Shown here: in pieces, positions 8,436 to 16,956 of the stretch | Layout: each line of letters begins with the position of its first letter | Numbering within the stretch: the first letter of the stretch is position 1 | DNA from: Cellulomonas xiejunii | GTDB taxonomy: Bacteria > Actinomycetota > Actinomycetes > Actinomycetales > Cellulomonadaceae | NCBI RefSeq assembly: GCF_024508315.1 | Contig: NZ_CP101987.1 | Coordinates: forward strand, 1,984,001 to 2,048,000 | DNA: 64,000 bases | Direction of reading: 5' to 3' | Program-made: the position numbers and the translations under genes | Notes under the pieces: model-generated | The model's input: the letters and a program-made list of their open reading frames with translations, nothing else | The model's database searches: none | Told to the model about the DNA's origin: nothing

Positions 8436-9520
8436 TGGCCACGGGATTCGCCCAGTGGGGCAACGACCTCTACACGGGTCGCCGCTCGTACGACATCGTC
8501 GGGCGCCGACGCACCTGGTACCTGATCTCGGCGGTGCTCGTCGCGATCTCGGGCATCCTGCTGATCGTGCCCGGGCTGAACCCCGGGATCGAGTTCCGTG
8601 GAGGCTCCGAGTTCGTCGTGTCGGGGATCGACACGACCGACCAGCAGCTCGCGACCGACACGGTGCTGGCGGTCGCACCCGAAGAGGTGCCGCGCGTCAC
8701 GACGGTCGGCGGCTCGTCCCTGCGCATCCAGACCGCGGAGCTCACGAGCGACGAGGTCACGGAGGTCACGAACGGCCTCATCGCGGCCTTCGACGTCGAC
8801 GGGGACCAGGTCACCAGCACGTTCATCGGCCCCACCTGGGGCCAGGACGTCTCCGAGAAGGCGGTCACGGGGCTCGTCGTCTTCCTGCTGTTCGTGTCGG
8901 TCGTCATGACCGTGTACTTCCGCAACTGGCGGATGGCCGCGGCCGCGATGCTCGCGCTGTTCCACGACCTGATCCTCACCGTCGGGGTGTACGCCGCGAT
9001 CGGGTGGGAGGTCACCCCGGCAACCGTGATCGGCTTCCTCACGATCCTCGGGTACTCGATCTACGACACCGTCGTCGTCTTCGACAAGGTGCGCGAGAAC
9101 ACCGCTGACGTGCTGGACCAGACGCGGTTCACGTACGCCGAGCGGGCGAACCTCGCGGTCAACCAGACGCTCGTCCGCTCGATCAACACGTCCGTGGTGG
9201 CGCTGCTGCCCGTCGCGTCGATCCTCATCGTCGGCGCGTTCATCCTGGGCGCGGGCACCCTGCGCGACATCGCCCTGGCGTTGTTCGTCGGCATGTTCGT
9301 CGGGACGTTCTCGTCGGTGTTCCTCGCGACGCCGTTGGAGGTGACGCTCCGGGAGCGCGAGCCGCGCATCCGCGAGCACACGGCGAAGGTGCTGGCGGCA
9401 CGCGCGGGCGTGACCGGCGCGGACGGCGAGACGGTCGCCGTGGCGCCGCGGGCTGCGGCCGCGCTTCGGCCCGGGAGCCACCTGGGCACCGCGGCCCAGC
9501 CGAAGCGCAAGGGTCGATGA
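8435..9520 (+). CDS. secF: Protein translocase subunit SecF
   Basis: Partner of SecD. The 361-residue protein has an N-terminal membrane helix (about residues 28-48), the PGIEFRGGSEF motif starting the external domain, and five C-terminal membrane helices containing LTVGVYAAIGWEVTPATVIGFL and YSIYDTVVVFDKVREN, the conserved SecF segment. ATG 8435 overlaps the secD stop (TGATG). The last 45 residues form an Ala/Arg-rich cytoplasmic tail. It is probably expressed with secD and apt. Confidence 0.96.
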   Translation: MATGFAQWGNDLYTGRRSYDIVGRRRTWYLISAVLVAISGILLIVPGLNPGIEFRGGSEFVVSGIDTTDQQLATDTVLAVAPEEVPRVTTVGGSSLRIQTAELTSDEVTEVTNGLIAAFDVDGDQVTSTFIGPTWGQDVSEKAVTGLVVFLLFVSVVMTVYFRNWRMAAAAMLALFHDLILTVGVYAAIGWEVTPATVIGFLTILGYSIYDTVVVFDKVRENTADVLDQTRFTYAERANLAVNQTLVRSINTSVVALLPVASILIVGAFILGAGTLRDIALALFVGMFVGTFSSVFLATPLEVTLREREPRIREHTAKVLAARAGVTGADGETVAVAPRAAAALRPGSHLGTAAQPKRKGR

Positions 9521-10095
9521 GCGGGCGCACGGACGGGCCGGGCGCGCAGCCCGGCCCGTCGGGCGGCCCGGACGCGCTGGCACGCCTCGTCGACGGCCTG
9601 ATGCGGACGGTCCCCGACTTCCCCGGGCCCGGCGTGCAGTTCCGGGACATCACGCCGCTGCTCGCGGACGCTGACGCGTTCGCTCAGGTGGTGGCGGCAC
9701 TCGCTGACCACGTCTACGGCCCGGTCGACCTGGTCGCCGGCATGGAGGCACGGGGCTTCCTGCTCGCGGCGCCCGTCGCGGTCGCGCTCGGCGCGGGCGT
9801 CGTGCCCGTCCGCAAGGCCGGGAAGCTGCCCGGCCCGGTCGCGTCCCGGTCCTACGCGCTGGAGTACGGCTCGGCGGCCGTCGAGGTGCAGCCGTTCACC
9901 GTCGCCGACGGCGCGCGCGTCCTGGTGATCGACGACGTGCTCGCGACCGGTGGGACCGCTGCGGCCACGGTGGAGCTGCTCGAGAGCTGCGGGGCGACGG
10001 TCGTCGGGCTCAGCTTCCTCGTCGAGCTCCAGGGCCTCGGTGGTCGCGCGCTGCTGCCGGGACGGGACGTCGACGCACTCCTGACACTGCCCTGA
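9517..10095 (+). CDS. apt: Adenine phosphoribosyltransferase
   Basis: Apt salvages adenine to AMP using PRPP. The 192-residue protein has an N-terminal Gly/Pro-rich extension of about 20 residues, then TVPDFPGPGVQFRDITPLL, the adenine-binding region, MEARGFLLAAPVA, and the PRPP loop VLVIDDVLATGGTAAA near residues 138-153. ATG 9517 overlaps the secF stop (ATGA). The secDF-apt-relA order is conserved in actinobacteria and links purine salvage to the following (p)ppGpp gene only by position. Confidence 0.95.
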   Translation: MSGRTDGPGAQPGPSGGPDALARLVDGLMRTVPDFPGPGVQFRDITPLLADADAFAQVVAALADHVYGPVDLVAGMEARGFLLAAPVAVALGAGVVPVRKAGKLPGPVASRSYALEYGSAAVEVQPFTVADGARVLVIDDVLATGGTAAATVELLESCGATVVGLSFLVELQGLGGRALLPGRDVDALLTLP

Positions 10096-10156
10096 CGCCG
10101 GACCGTCCGCGGGTCGGGAGAGGCGTTCCGATGGCAGTCCGGACGGGCCGCGGTCG

Positions 10157-10162
10157 TAGACT
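10157..10162 (+). promoter_or_regulatory. -10 element TAGACT upstream of relA, between two GTCCGGAC palindromes
   Basis: TAGACT lies about 30 bases before the relA start. It is bracketed by identical 8-base palindromes GTCCGGAC at 10137-10144 and 10164-10171. The promoter call follows the TANNNT pattern; the palindromes may be operators or chance in GC-rich DNA. Confidence 0.4.
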
Positions 10163-10186
10163 CGTCCGGACGACGGGAGGGGGTGC

Positions 10187-12583
10187 GTGGTGATGGCGGA
10201 CAAGCTCGGAGCAGGGACGGACGCGGTGACGTCACCCGTGCCCGTCGTGCCCGCGCCCGCAGAAGCGCAGACCGCGGGCACGGGCGCCAACGGATCGCAC
10301 GAGAGCGAGACGTCGCCGGGGTCGACCAGCCGTGTGCGCGCGCGGCTCGCGCGGCTCTCGGGCCGGTCCGTGCCGGCGTACCCGGCGCTCGAGCCGGTGC
10401 TGCAGGCGGTGCGCACCAACCACCCCAAGGCCGACCTGTCGGTGATCGAGCAGGCCTACGTCGTCGCGGAGCACGCCCACCGCGGTCAGCTGCGCAAGAG
10501 CGGCGACCCGTACATCACCCACCCGGTCGCCGTCGCGACCATCCTCGCCGAGCTCGGCATGACGCCGTCGACGATCGTCGCGGCGCTGCTGCACGACACG
10601 GTCGAGGACACCGAGTACTCCCTCGAGCAGCTGCGCAGCGACTTCGGGCCCGAGGTCGCGATGCTCGTCGACGGTGTCACGAAGCTCGACAAGGTCGCCT
10701 ACGGCGACGCGGCCCAGTCCGAGACCGTCCGCAAGATGGTCGTCGCGATGTCCCGCGACATCCGGGTCCTCGTCATCAAGCTGGCCGACCGACTGCACAA
10801 CGCCCGCACGTGGAAGTTCGTCTCGGCCGCCTCTGCCGAGAAGAAGGCACGCGAGACGCTCGAGATCTACGCACCGCTGGCGCACCGGCTCGGCATGAAC
10901 ACCATCAAGTGGGAGCTCGAGGACCTGTCGTTCGCGACGCTCTACCCCAAGGTCTACGACGAGATCGTCCACCTCGTCGCCGAGCGCGCGCCGGCGCGGG
11001 AGGAGTACCTCGCCACGGTGCGTGACCAGGTCGGCGCGGACCTGCGGACCGCCAAGATCAAGGCGACCGTCACCGGCCGCCCCAAGCACTACTACTCGAT
11101 CTACCAGAAGATGATCGTGCGCGGCCGTGACTTCACGGACATCTACGACCTCGTGGGCGTGCGCGTCCTGGTCGACACGGTCCGCGACTGCTACGCGGCC
11201 CTCGGTGCGCTGCACGCGCGATGGAACCCGGTCCCCGGCCGGTTCAAGGACTACATCGCGATGCCCAAGTTCAACCTCTACCAGTCGCTGCACACGACGG
11301 TGATCGGTCCGGGGGGCAAGCCCGTCGAGATCCAGATCCGCACGCACGACATGCACCGGCGCGCGGAGTACGGCGTCGCGGCGCACTGGAAGTACAAGGA
11401 GACCACCAAGAGCAACGGGCCGCAGGACGCCGCGGGCAACGACATGACGTGGCTGCGACAGCTCGTCGACTGGCAGCGGGAGACCGCTGACCCTGCGGAG
11501 TTCCTCGACCTGCTGCGCGACGAGATCGCGGGCGCCGAGGTCTACGTCTTCACCCCCAAGGGCGACGTGCAGGCGCTCCCGGCCGGCTCCACGCCCGTGG
11601 ACTTCGCGTACGCGGTGCACACCGAGGTCGGGCACCGCACGATGGGCGCGCGCGTCAACGGGCGGCTCGTGCCGCTGGACTCGACGCTCGAGAACGGCGA
11701 CGTCGTCGAGGTCTTCACGTCCAAGTCCGAGACGGCCGGGCCCAGCCGTGACTGGCTGGCGTTCGTCAAGAGCCCTCGCGCGCGCAACAAGATCCGTCAG
11801 TGGTTCACCAAGGAGCGGCGCGAGGAGGCGATCGAGCACGGCAAGGACGCCATCGCCAAGGCGATGCGCAAGCAGAACCTGCCGATCCAGCGTCTGATGT
11901 CGCACGAGGCCCTCGTCGCCCTCGCGAACGAGATGCGCTTCGCGGACGTGTCCGCCCTGTACGCGGCGGTCGGTGAGGGGCAGGCGTCGGCCGCGTCGGT
12001 CGTGCAGCGCCTCGTGCACTCGCTCGGGGGCGAGCCGGCCCAGGAGGAGGACCTCGCCGAGGCCGCACGCCCGGGAGCCACGGGGCGCCGCGTGCGGTCG
12101 GGCGACCCGGGTGTCGTCGTCAAGGGCGTCGAGGACGTGTGGGTCAAGCTGGCGAAGTGCTGCACACCCGTGCCGGGCGACGACATCATCGGGTTCGTCA
12201 CGCGCGGCGCGGGCGTCTCGGTGCACCGCACCGACTGTCTGAACGTGGACGCGCTGCGGCGTCAGCCCGAGCGGATCGTCGACGTGGAGTGGACGCACAC
12301 CAGCTCGCAGCTCTTCCTGGTGCAGATCCAGGTGGAGGCGCTCGACCGCAGTCGCCTGCTCTCGGACGTGACGCGAGTCCTGTCCGACCACCACGTCAAC
12401 ATCCTGTCGGCGTCGGTGTCGACGTCGCGGGACCGGGTCGCCCTGTCCCGCTTCGTGTTCGAGATGGCCGAGCCCTCGCACCTCACGTCGGTGCTCAGCG
12501 CGGTCCGCAAGGTCGAGGGCGTGTTCGACGTCTACCGCGTCACCGGGTCGCGGGGAGCCGAGGAACCCGCGATCCGCGCCTGA
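10187..12583 (+). CDS. relA: Bifunctional (p)ppGpp synthetase/hydrolase RelA/SpoT
   Basis: This enzyme makes and degrades the stringent-response alarmone (p)ppGpp. The 798-residue protein has the hydrolase HD domain ([14 protein letters not shown] then LLHDTVEDT near residues 120-150), the synthetase domain ([13 protein letters not shown] to [18 protein letters not shown], about residues 298-370), a TGS domain ([14 protein letters not shown], from about residue 450), a Cys-containing region ([10 protein letters not shown]) and a C-terminal ACT domain (near residues 705-775). Both HD and synthetase motifs look intact. GTG 10187, GTG 10190 and ATG 10193 are all possible; GGGAGGGGG at 10175-10183 fits the latter two better. 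The first 55 residues are variable. Confidence 0.96.
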   Translation: MVMADKLGAGTDAVTSPVPVVPAPAEAQTAGTGANGSHESETSPGSTSRVRARLARLSGRSVPAYPALEPVLQAVRTNHPKADLSVIEQAYVVAEHAHRGQLRKSGDPYITHPVAVATILAELGMTPSTIVAALLHDTVEDTEYSLEQLRSDFGPEVAMLVDGVTKLDKVAYGDAAQSETVRKMVVAMSRDIRVLVIKLADRLHNARTWKFVSAASAEKKARETLEIYAPLAHRLGMNTIKWELEDLSFATLYPKVYDEIVHLVAERAPAREEYLATVRDQVGADLRTAKIKATVTGRPKHYYSIYQKMIVRGRDFTDIYDLVGVRVLVDTVRDCYAALGALHARWNPVPGRFKDYIAMPKFNLYQSLHTTVIGPGGKPVEIQIRTHDMHRRAEYGVAAHWKYKETTKSNGPQDAAGNDMTWLRQLVDWQRETADPAEFLDLLRDEIAGAEVYVFTPKGDVQALPAGSTPVDFAYAVHTEVGHRTMGARVNGRLVPLDSTLENGDVVEVFTSKSETAGPSRDWLAFVKSPRARNKIRQWFTKERREEAIEHGKDAIAKAMRKQNLPIQRLMSHEALVALANEMRFADVSALYAAVGEGQASAASVVQRLVHSLGGEPAQEEDLAEAARPGATGRRVRSGDPGVVVKGVEDVWVKLAKCCTPVPGDDIIGFVTRGAGVSVHRTDCLNVDALRRQPERIVDVEWTHTSSQLFLVQIQVEALDRSRLLSDVTRVLSDHHVNILSASVSTSRDRVALSRFVFEMAEPSHLTSVLSAVRKVEGVFDVYRVTGSRGAEEPAIRA

Positions 12584-12632
12584 CCGGGCTCGACCCTCCC
12601 GCGCGCCCTCCGCCTCTGGCGCGCCAGGACGT

Positions 12633-13220
12633 TCACACCAGGCGCAGCGTCACGCGCGCCGCCCGCAGACCACGGCCCGGGGCGTGCGCCTCGATGCGAC
12701 GCCGCGCGTCGTCGGGGTCCAGGCCCTGCGTGACCAGGGCGCGCAGCACCGGCACCGCCGTGTGCGGGTGCACCCACCGGGCGACGTCCACCGCGGTACG
12801 CGTCAGGGTGGTGACGAGCACGCCACCCACGGTCAACAGGTCCTCGTCGACGAGGTCCGCCTCGGCGGACACGCGGTGCGGGTGCGGCCGGGGCCGGCGC
12901 GCACCGGAGCGGACGAGCACCGTGACCCGGTCCGGTGGCGTACCGCCCGCGTGGACCCACGCCGCGGAGAGGCGCCCGACGACGCCGCGCCGGGGCACGA
13001 GGGGAGCGAAGGCGCTCGCACGCAGCGCCCGGTCCTCGGGTGTGCCGGTGACGCGCGCCGTGTCCCGCCACAGGTGCACGAGGGCGCCGTCGAGGTGCAG
13101 GCCCGTCCAAGCCCAGGGCGGGACGTCGTCGCGCCGCACGACGTCCGGCCCCGGTGCGGCGACGCGCGGACGCAGCCGGTGCAGGGGTGCCGGCGTCGTC
13201 GTGGTGTCGCAGAGCGTCAT
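12633..13220 (-). CDS. Uncharacterised protein resembling AbiEi-antitoxin/DUF559-associated actinobacterial proteins
   Basis: A 195-residue, Arg/Val-rich protein. The segment RASAFAPLVPRRGVVGRLSAAWVHAGG followed by VTVLVRSGARRP and VLVTTLTRTAVDVARWVHP resembles the middle part of proteins annotated in actinobacteria as AbiEi-family antitoxin-like, in which a winged-helix region and a beta-rich region are followed by an optional nuclease. Here the nuclease part is absent and the N-terminal HTH is not obvious. Convergent with relA and separated from the next minus-strand gene by about 70 bases. No partner toxin is nearby, so a toxin-antitoxin role should not be assumed. Confidence 0.6.
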   Translation of the reverse strand: MTLCDTTTTPAPLHRLRPRVAAPGPDVVRRDDVPPWAWTGLHLDGALVHLWRDTARVTGTPEDRALRASAFAPLVPRRGVVGRLSAAWVHAGGTPPDRVTVLVRSGARRPRPHPHRVSAEADLVDEDLLTVGGVLVTTLTRTAVDVARWVHPHTAVPVLRALVTQGLDPDDARRRIEAHAPGRGLRAARVTLRLV

Positions 13221-13293
13221 GGACGCCAGGATGCCCGCCCGCGTCCCCCTGCGGGGAGCGGACGGGCATCCTGTGGACGGACGGGCGCCCAGG

Positions 13294-15165
13294 TCAGCCG
13301 CGGGCGTCCTGCGCGGCGCGCTGCACCTGCTCGAGCCAGGCGCGACGTGCGTCGAGCGCGGCCTGCGCCTCCTTCACCCGGCGCTGGTCCCCGGCGGCCT
13401 GCGCGGCCTCGAGGTCGGCCTCGAGACCGGCGATCGCCTGCTCGAGCTGGGCCGCCGCTCCCTCGGCGCGCGCACGCGTCTCGGGGTTGCTGCGACGCCA
13501 CTGCGCCGAGTCGGCGTCGCGCACCGCGCTCTCGACGGCGCGCATCCGGCCCTCGACACGCTGCACGTCGGCGCGCGGCACCTTGCCCGCGGCGTCCCAG
13601 CGGTCCTGCAGGGAACGCAGCGCGGCCTTCGCGGCGCCGAGATCCCGCACGGGCAGCAGGGCCTCCGCCTCGACGAGCAGCGCCTCCTTGACCTGGAGGT
13701 TCGCGCGGAACTCCTCGTCGATGGCCTGGTTGGCAGCGTCACGCGCCGCGAAGAACGCGTCCTGCGCCGCCCGGAACCGGGCCCACAGGGCGTCGTCGAC
13801 CTGGCGGCTCGCCCGTCCGGCGGCCTTCCAGCGCGTCATGAGGTCACGGAAGGCCGCGGACGTGGCACCCCAGTCGGTGCTCGTCGCGAGCCGCTCCGCG
13901 TCGGCCACGAGCTGCTCCTTGACGGCCTTCGCTTCGGAGTTGCGCGACTCGAGCTCGGCGAAGAAGTGCCGACGCTCGCGGTCGAACGTGGTCCGTGCGT
14001 GGCTGAACCGCTTCCAGAGGGACTCCTCGGTGGGGCGGTCGATGCGCGGTCCGGACCGCTGGGCGTCCTTCCACTGGTCCAGCAGCGTGCGCAGCTGCTC
14101 GCCGGCCGGACGCCACTGGATGCGGGACGGGTCGGTCGCGGCGATCTTCTCGGCCTGCTCGACGATCTGCGTCCGTGCGGCGACCGCGGCCTCGCGAGCG
14201 GCGGCGCGCTCGGCGTCCGCCTGCGCGCGACGCTCGGCGGCACGGGCTCGCAGGCCCTCCAGCCGCGCACGCAGCGCATCGAGGTCACCCACGGCGGCCG
14301 GTTCGGCGAGCTCCTCCGTGAGCCGTGCGAGCGTCTGGTCGATCTCCTTGACGGACAGGTCCGTGGCGGACAGCCGAGCGTCGAACAGCGCGACCTTCGC
14401 CTGCAGGTCCAGGAACCGCCGGACGTACAGCGCGAGCGCCTCCGGGGCACTCGCGCCGGGGAACTGCCCGACGACGCGCTCGCCCGCGGCCTCGACGACG
14501 TGCACGGTGCCGTCCTCGTCGACACGCCCGAAGGTCGCGGCGTGCGCCGCCGCGGCCTCCTCGTCGGGGGTCGGGACCGGCACGACCGGGCCGGACGGGG
14601 ACGCGGCCACCGCGGACGGGCGCGGCAGGGGACGGGGGACCGGTCGCATCGCCGCCGGCGACGGGCGCGGAGCGGGTGCGGGCGCCGGTGCGTCGGCGTC
14701 CGGTGCGGGGCTGGGCGCCTCGTCACCCGACGGCGCCTCGTCACCCGACGGCGCCACGTCACCCGACGGTGCCTCGGTGCTCTCGGTCGCGGGTGCCTCG
14801 GGCGCGTCCGAGGCCGGGGCCTGCGGTGCGTCGTCGGTAGCGTCCGGCGCCGCGTCCTGCGGTGCGTCGGTCCCGGTGATGTCGGAGGTCGTCTCGCTGA
14901 CCTCCGGTGCCGCGTCCTGAGCCGCAGCGGCATCCGTGCCTGCGTCGTCGACCGGCGGTGTCCCTGCCTCTGCGGGGACCTCCGTGGTCGAGGCGTCCGG
15001 CTCGTGCGCGGTGTCCTGCGGCGCCGGTGCGACGTCGGCGACGTCGGCCGCCGCCTCGGGTGCGGGCGCGTCGGTGACGCCGGCGGACGTGTCCGCCGGG
15101 TCGCCCGCGAGGGGGGGAGCCTGCTCGGCGTCGTCCGTGGACGACGTCGTCGGGTGCTCGGTCAC
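13294..15165 (-). CDS. DUF349 domain-containing protein with long acidic N-terminal region
   Basis: A 623-residue protein. Residues 1 to about 190 are low-complexity and rich in Ala, Asp, Glu, Pro and Thr, including a short tandem repeat. From about residue 195 a globular segment (FGRVDEDGTVHV) leads into a helical region with repeated DUF349 units, recognisable by W(K/R)xAxR and F(R/S)xARxxFxxxR patterns such as LMTRWKAAGRASRQVDDALWARF. The last 100 residues are predicted coiled coil. Function is unknown. Its GTG start overlaps the stop of the upstream peptidyl-prolyl isomerase gene (GTGA), so the two are likely co-translated. Confidence 0.85.
   Translation of the reverse strand: MTEHPTTSSTDDAEQAPPLAGDPADTSAGVTDAPAPEAAADVADVAPAPQDTAHEPDASTTEVPAEAGTPPVDDAGTDAAAAQDAAPEVSETTSDITGTDAPQDAAPDATDDAPQAPASDAPEAPATESTEAPSGDVAPSGDEAPSGDEAPSPAPDADAPAPAPAPRPSPAAMRPVPRPLPRPSAVAASPSGPVVPVPTPDEEAAAAHAATFGRVDEDGTVHVVEAAGERVVGQFPGASAPEALALYVRRFLDLQAKVALFDARLSATDLSVKEIDQTLARLTEELAEPAAVGDLDALRARLEGLRARAAERRAQADAERAAAREAAVAARTQIVEQAEKIAATDPSRIQWRPAGEQLRTLLDQWKDAQRSGPRIDRPTEESLWKRFSHARTTFDRERRHFFAELESRNSEAKAVKEQLVADAERLATSTDWGATSAAFRDLMTRWKAAGRASRQVDDALWARFRAAQDAFFAARDAANQAIDEEFRANLQVKEALLVEAEALLPVRDLGAAKAALRSLQDRWDAAGKVPRADVQRVEGRMRAVESAVRDADSAQWRRSNPETRARAEGAAAQLEQAIAGLEADLEAAQAAGDQRRVKEAQAALDARRAWLEQVQRAAQDARG
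14715..14768 (-). repeat. Three tandem 18-base units inside the DUF349 gene
   Basis: Three head-to-tail copies of an 18-base unit (14715-14732, 14733-14750, 14751-14768; the last differs at one base) encode APSGDE/VAPSGD-type repeats in the acidic N-terminal region. Being a multiple of three, copy number can change without a frameshift. Confidence 0.75.
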
Positions 15166-15944
15166 TGGATCTCCACTCCCTCGATGGTGACGTCGGTGAC
15201 CGGACGTTCGCTGCCGTCCTGGGTCCCCGCGTCAGCGATGGCCTTCACGACGTCCAGACCGGACGTGATGTGGCCGAACACGGTGTAGCCGCCCGCCGCG
15301 TCTGACGGGATCTGCGAGTCCTCGTAGACGAGGAAGAACTGGGAGCCCATCGACTCGGCGTCGCCGCCGATCCGGGCCATGGCGATCGTGCCGGCCGGGT
15401 ACACGTCGTCGGCCGGCGCGTTCTCGACCGGCCCCCACGAGTATCCCGGGCCGCCGGTGCCGGTGGCGGTGGGGTCACCGCACTGCAGGACGTAGATGCC
15501 CTGGGGCACGAGCCGGTGGCAGATCGTGTCGTCGAAGTACCCCTCGGCCGCGAGCGTCACGAAGTTCGCGACGGCCTGCGGCGCGGCCTGACCGTCGAGC
15601 TCGATGCCCACGTCACCCGCGGACGTCGTGATGGTCCCGGTCCACGTCCGGTCCTCGGCCAGGGTCGCGTCCGGCACGACGCCGCCGTTGCCGGTGCGCG
15701 GGGGGTACGTGGCCGGCGCAGCCGGGGCGGTGGCGTCGCCGTCGGTCGGTGCGGCCGTCTGCTGGTCCGCGTCGCGGGAGAGGTTCACGACGGCGACCGC
15801 GCCCAGTCCCAGCGCGAGTACCGCGACGACGCCGCCGGCGACCACGCGCGTGCGCCGCTGCCGGGCGCGCTGCGCCTGGAGCTGACGTTCGTGCAGCTTC
15901 TCGTACCGACGGCGCTCGTACTCGCGCTCGCGCTTCGAAGACAC
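15162..15944 (-). CDS. Membrane-anchored cyclophilin-type peptidyl-prolyl cis-trans isomerase
   Basis: The 260-residue protein would catalyse proline isomerisation of exported proteins on the outer face of the membrane. It has a highly charged cytoplasmic N-terminus (SSKREREYERRRYEKL), one membrane helix (VVAGGVVAVLALGLGAVAVV, about residues 34-53), a Thr/Ala/Pro linker and a cyclophilin domain from about residue 90 (VANFVTLAAEGYFDDTICHRL, GSQFFLVYED, GYTVFGHI). GTG 15944 is chosen because GAGGAGAG precedes it and the charged N-terminus is typical of actinobacterial relatives. It is the first gene of a two-gene unit with the DUF349 gene. Confidence 0.92.
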   Translation of the reverse strand: MSSKREREYERRRYEKLHERQLQAQRARQRRTRVVAGGVVAVLALGLGAVAVVNLSRDADQQTAAPTDGDATAPAAPATYPPRTGNGGVVPDATLAEDRTWTGTITTSAGDVGIELDGQAAPQAVANFVTLAAEGYFDDTICHRLVPQGIYVLQCGDPTATGTGGPGYSWGPVENAPADDVYPAGTIAMARIGGDAESMGSQFFLVYEDSQIPSDAAGGYTVFGHITSGLDVVKAIADAGTQDGSERPVTDVTIEGVEIQ

Positions 15945-16044
15945 CGCTCTCCTCGTCTCGTCGTGCCCGCGCGTACGGCTCCGTCGTTCCGGAGCACCGC
16001 CGCCGTCAGGCCTGCGACCGGCGGACACGTGCCGGACCCCGGAC

Positions 16045-16050
16045 AGTCTA
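16045..16050 (-). promoter_or_regulatory. -10 element TAGACT for the isomerase/DUF349 unit
   Basis: Read on the minus strand, TAGACT lies about 100 bases upstream of the isomerase start, giving a leader of roughly 90 nt. It shares the 208-base divergent region with the promoter of the plus-strand hydrolase gene. Confidence 0.4.
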
Positions 16051-16139
16051 GGCAAGGCGAGGGCCTCGTCGCGCACGTACGGCACGGGCGCGCGCGGCGT
16101 GGCGCCGCCGTGACCTCGGCTCCGGTGCGTCCGCTCGTC

Positions 16140-16145
16140 TAGCGT
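16140..16145 (+). promoter_or_regulatory. -10 element TAGCGT, leaderless start for the metallo-hydrolase gene
   Basis: TAGCGT ends seven bases before ATG 16153, so transcription would begin at the start codon. No ribosome binding site is present. Confidence 0.45.
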
Positions 16146-16152
16146 GCGGTGC

Positions 16153-16875
16153 ATGGAGCTCCTCACGGTCGTCGCGCCCGTCTTCGCCACCCGGTGCTCG
16201 GTGCTCGTCGCGCAGGACGGCGCGTGCGTCGTGGTGGACCCCGGCGCAGGGGCAGGGGCGCAGGTCCGGGCACTCGTCGAGGCCCGGCGGCTGACACCGC
16301 GTGCGGTGCTCGTCACGCACGGGCACGCCGACCACACGTGGGACGCGCCCGCCCTGTCGAGGGAGCTGGACGTGCCGGTGCTGCTGCACGCGGGTGACGC
16401 CTACCGGCTGGACGACCCGTTCGGGACGCTCGGCGTCCTCGACCCGCGGCACGACCCCTCCGGTCCGCTCGCACAGGCGCTGCGTGCCGCGGGGGTCGAC
16501 GTCGCGTCGTGGCGCGCCCCGGAGCGCGTCGAGCCGTTCGGCGCTGCCGCGGCGGGGCGCACACCCGACGTCGAGCTCGACCTCGGTGGGGTCCGGGTCC
16601 TCGCGCGGCACGCGCCCGGGCACACGGAGGGCTCCACGATGTACCTGTTCGACGGGGGCGAAGCCGACCCGGTCGTGCTGTCCGGCGACGTCCTGTTCGC
16701 CGGCGGGATCGGGCGGACCGACCTGCCGGGCGGGGACCCGGCGGCGATGGCGACGACCCTGCGGGAGGTCGTCGCGACCCTGCCGCCGGCGTCGCGTGTG
16801 CTGCCCGGGCACGGCCCGGCGACGGACGTCGCCACCGAGCTGGCGACCAACCCGTACCTGCCCCGCGCGCGCTGA
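16153..16875 (+). CDS. Metallo-beta-lactamase-fold hydrolase (glyoxalase II-like)
   Basis: A 240-residue MBL-fold hydrolase. It shows the metal-binding THGHADHTWD motif near residue 56, a second metal-ligand His in ARHAPGHTEGS, the bridging Asp in VLSGDVLFAGGIGRTD, and the final His in VLPGHGPAT. The arrangement is that of hydroxyacylglutathione-hydrolase-like enzymes acting on thioesters; actinobacteria generally lack glutathione, so the substrate may be another thiol adduct. ATG 16153 is preferred over GTG 16144 because of the promoter spacing. The same gene precedes hisS in many actinobacteria. Confidence 0.9.
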   Translation: MELLTVVAPVFATRCSVLVAQDGACVVVDPGAGAGAQVRALVEARRLTPRAVLVTHGHADHTWDAPALSRELDVPVLLHAGDAYRLDDPFGTLGVLDPRHDPSGPLAQALRAAGVDVASWRAPERVEPFGAAAAGRTPDVELDLGGVRVLARHAPGHTEGSTMYLFDGGEADPVVLSGDVLFAGGIGRTDLPGGDPAAMATTLREVVATLPPASRVLPGHGPATDVATELATNPYLPRAR

Positions 16876-16956
16876 GCGCCGGCCGGCGCCTCGCGCCTCG
16901 CGCCTCGGCGTGCGAGGCGTGCGTGACGTGGGCGCCGGTCTGGGATCATCGACACC

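Noticed and set aside
5940-8678. A 912-codon minus-strand open frame opposite yajC and secD
   Set aside because: Antisense artefact of GC-rich codons; SecD and YajC are certain on the plus strand.
12616-12627. Palindrome CTGGCGCGCCAG between relA and the minus-strand gene
   Set aside because: It has no loop, would form only a 4-bp hairpin, and is easily expected by chance in this GC content.
12633-13220. Considered as half of an AbiE-type toxin-antitoxin system
   Set aside because: No AbiEii-like nucleotidyltransferase toxin is adjacent and the resemblance is to antitoxin-like domains in general.
14715-14768. Short tandem repeats considered as a CRISPR-like array
   Set aside because: The 18-base units are directly adjacent without spacers, stay in frame and encode a peptide repeat.
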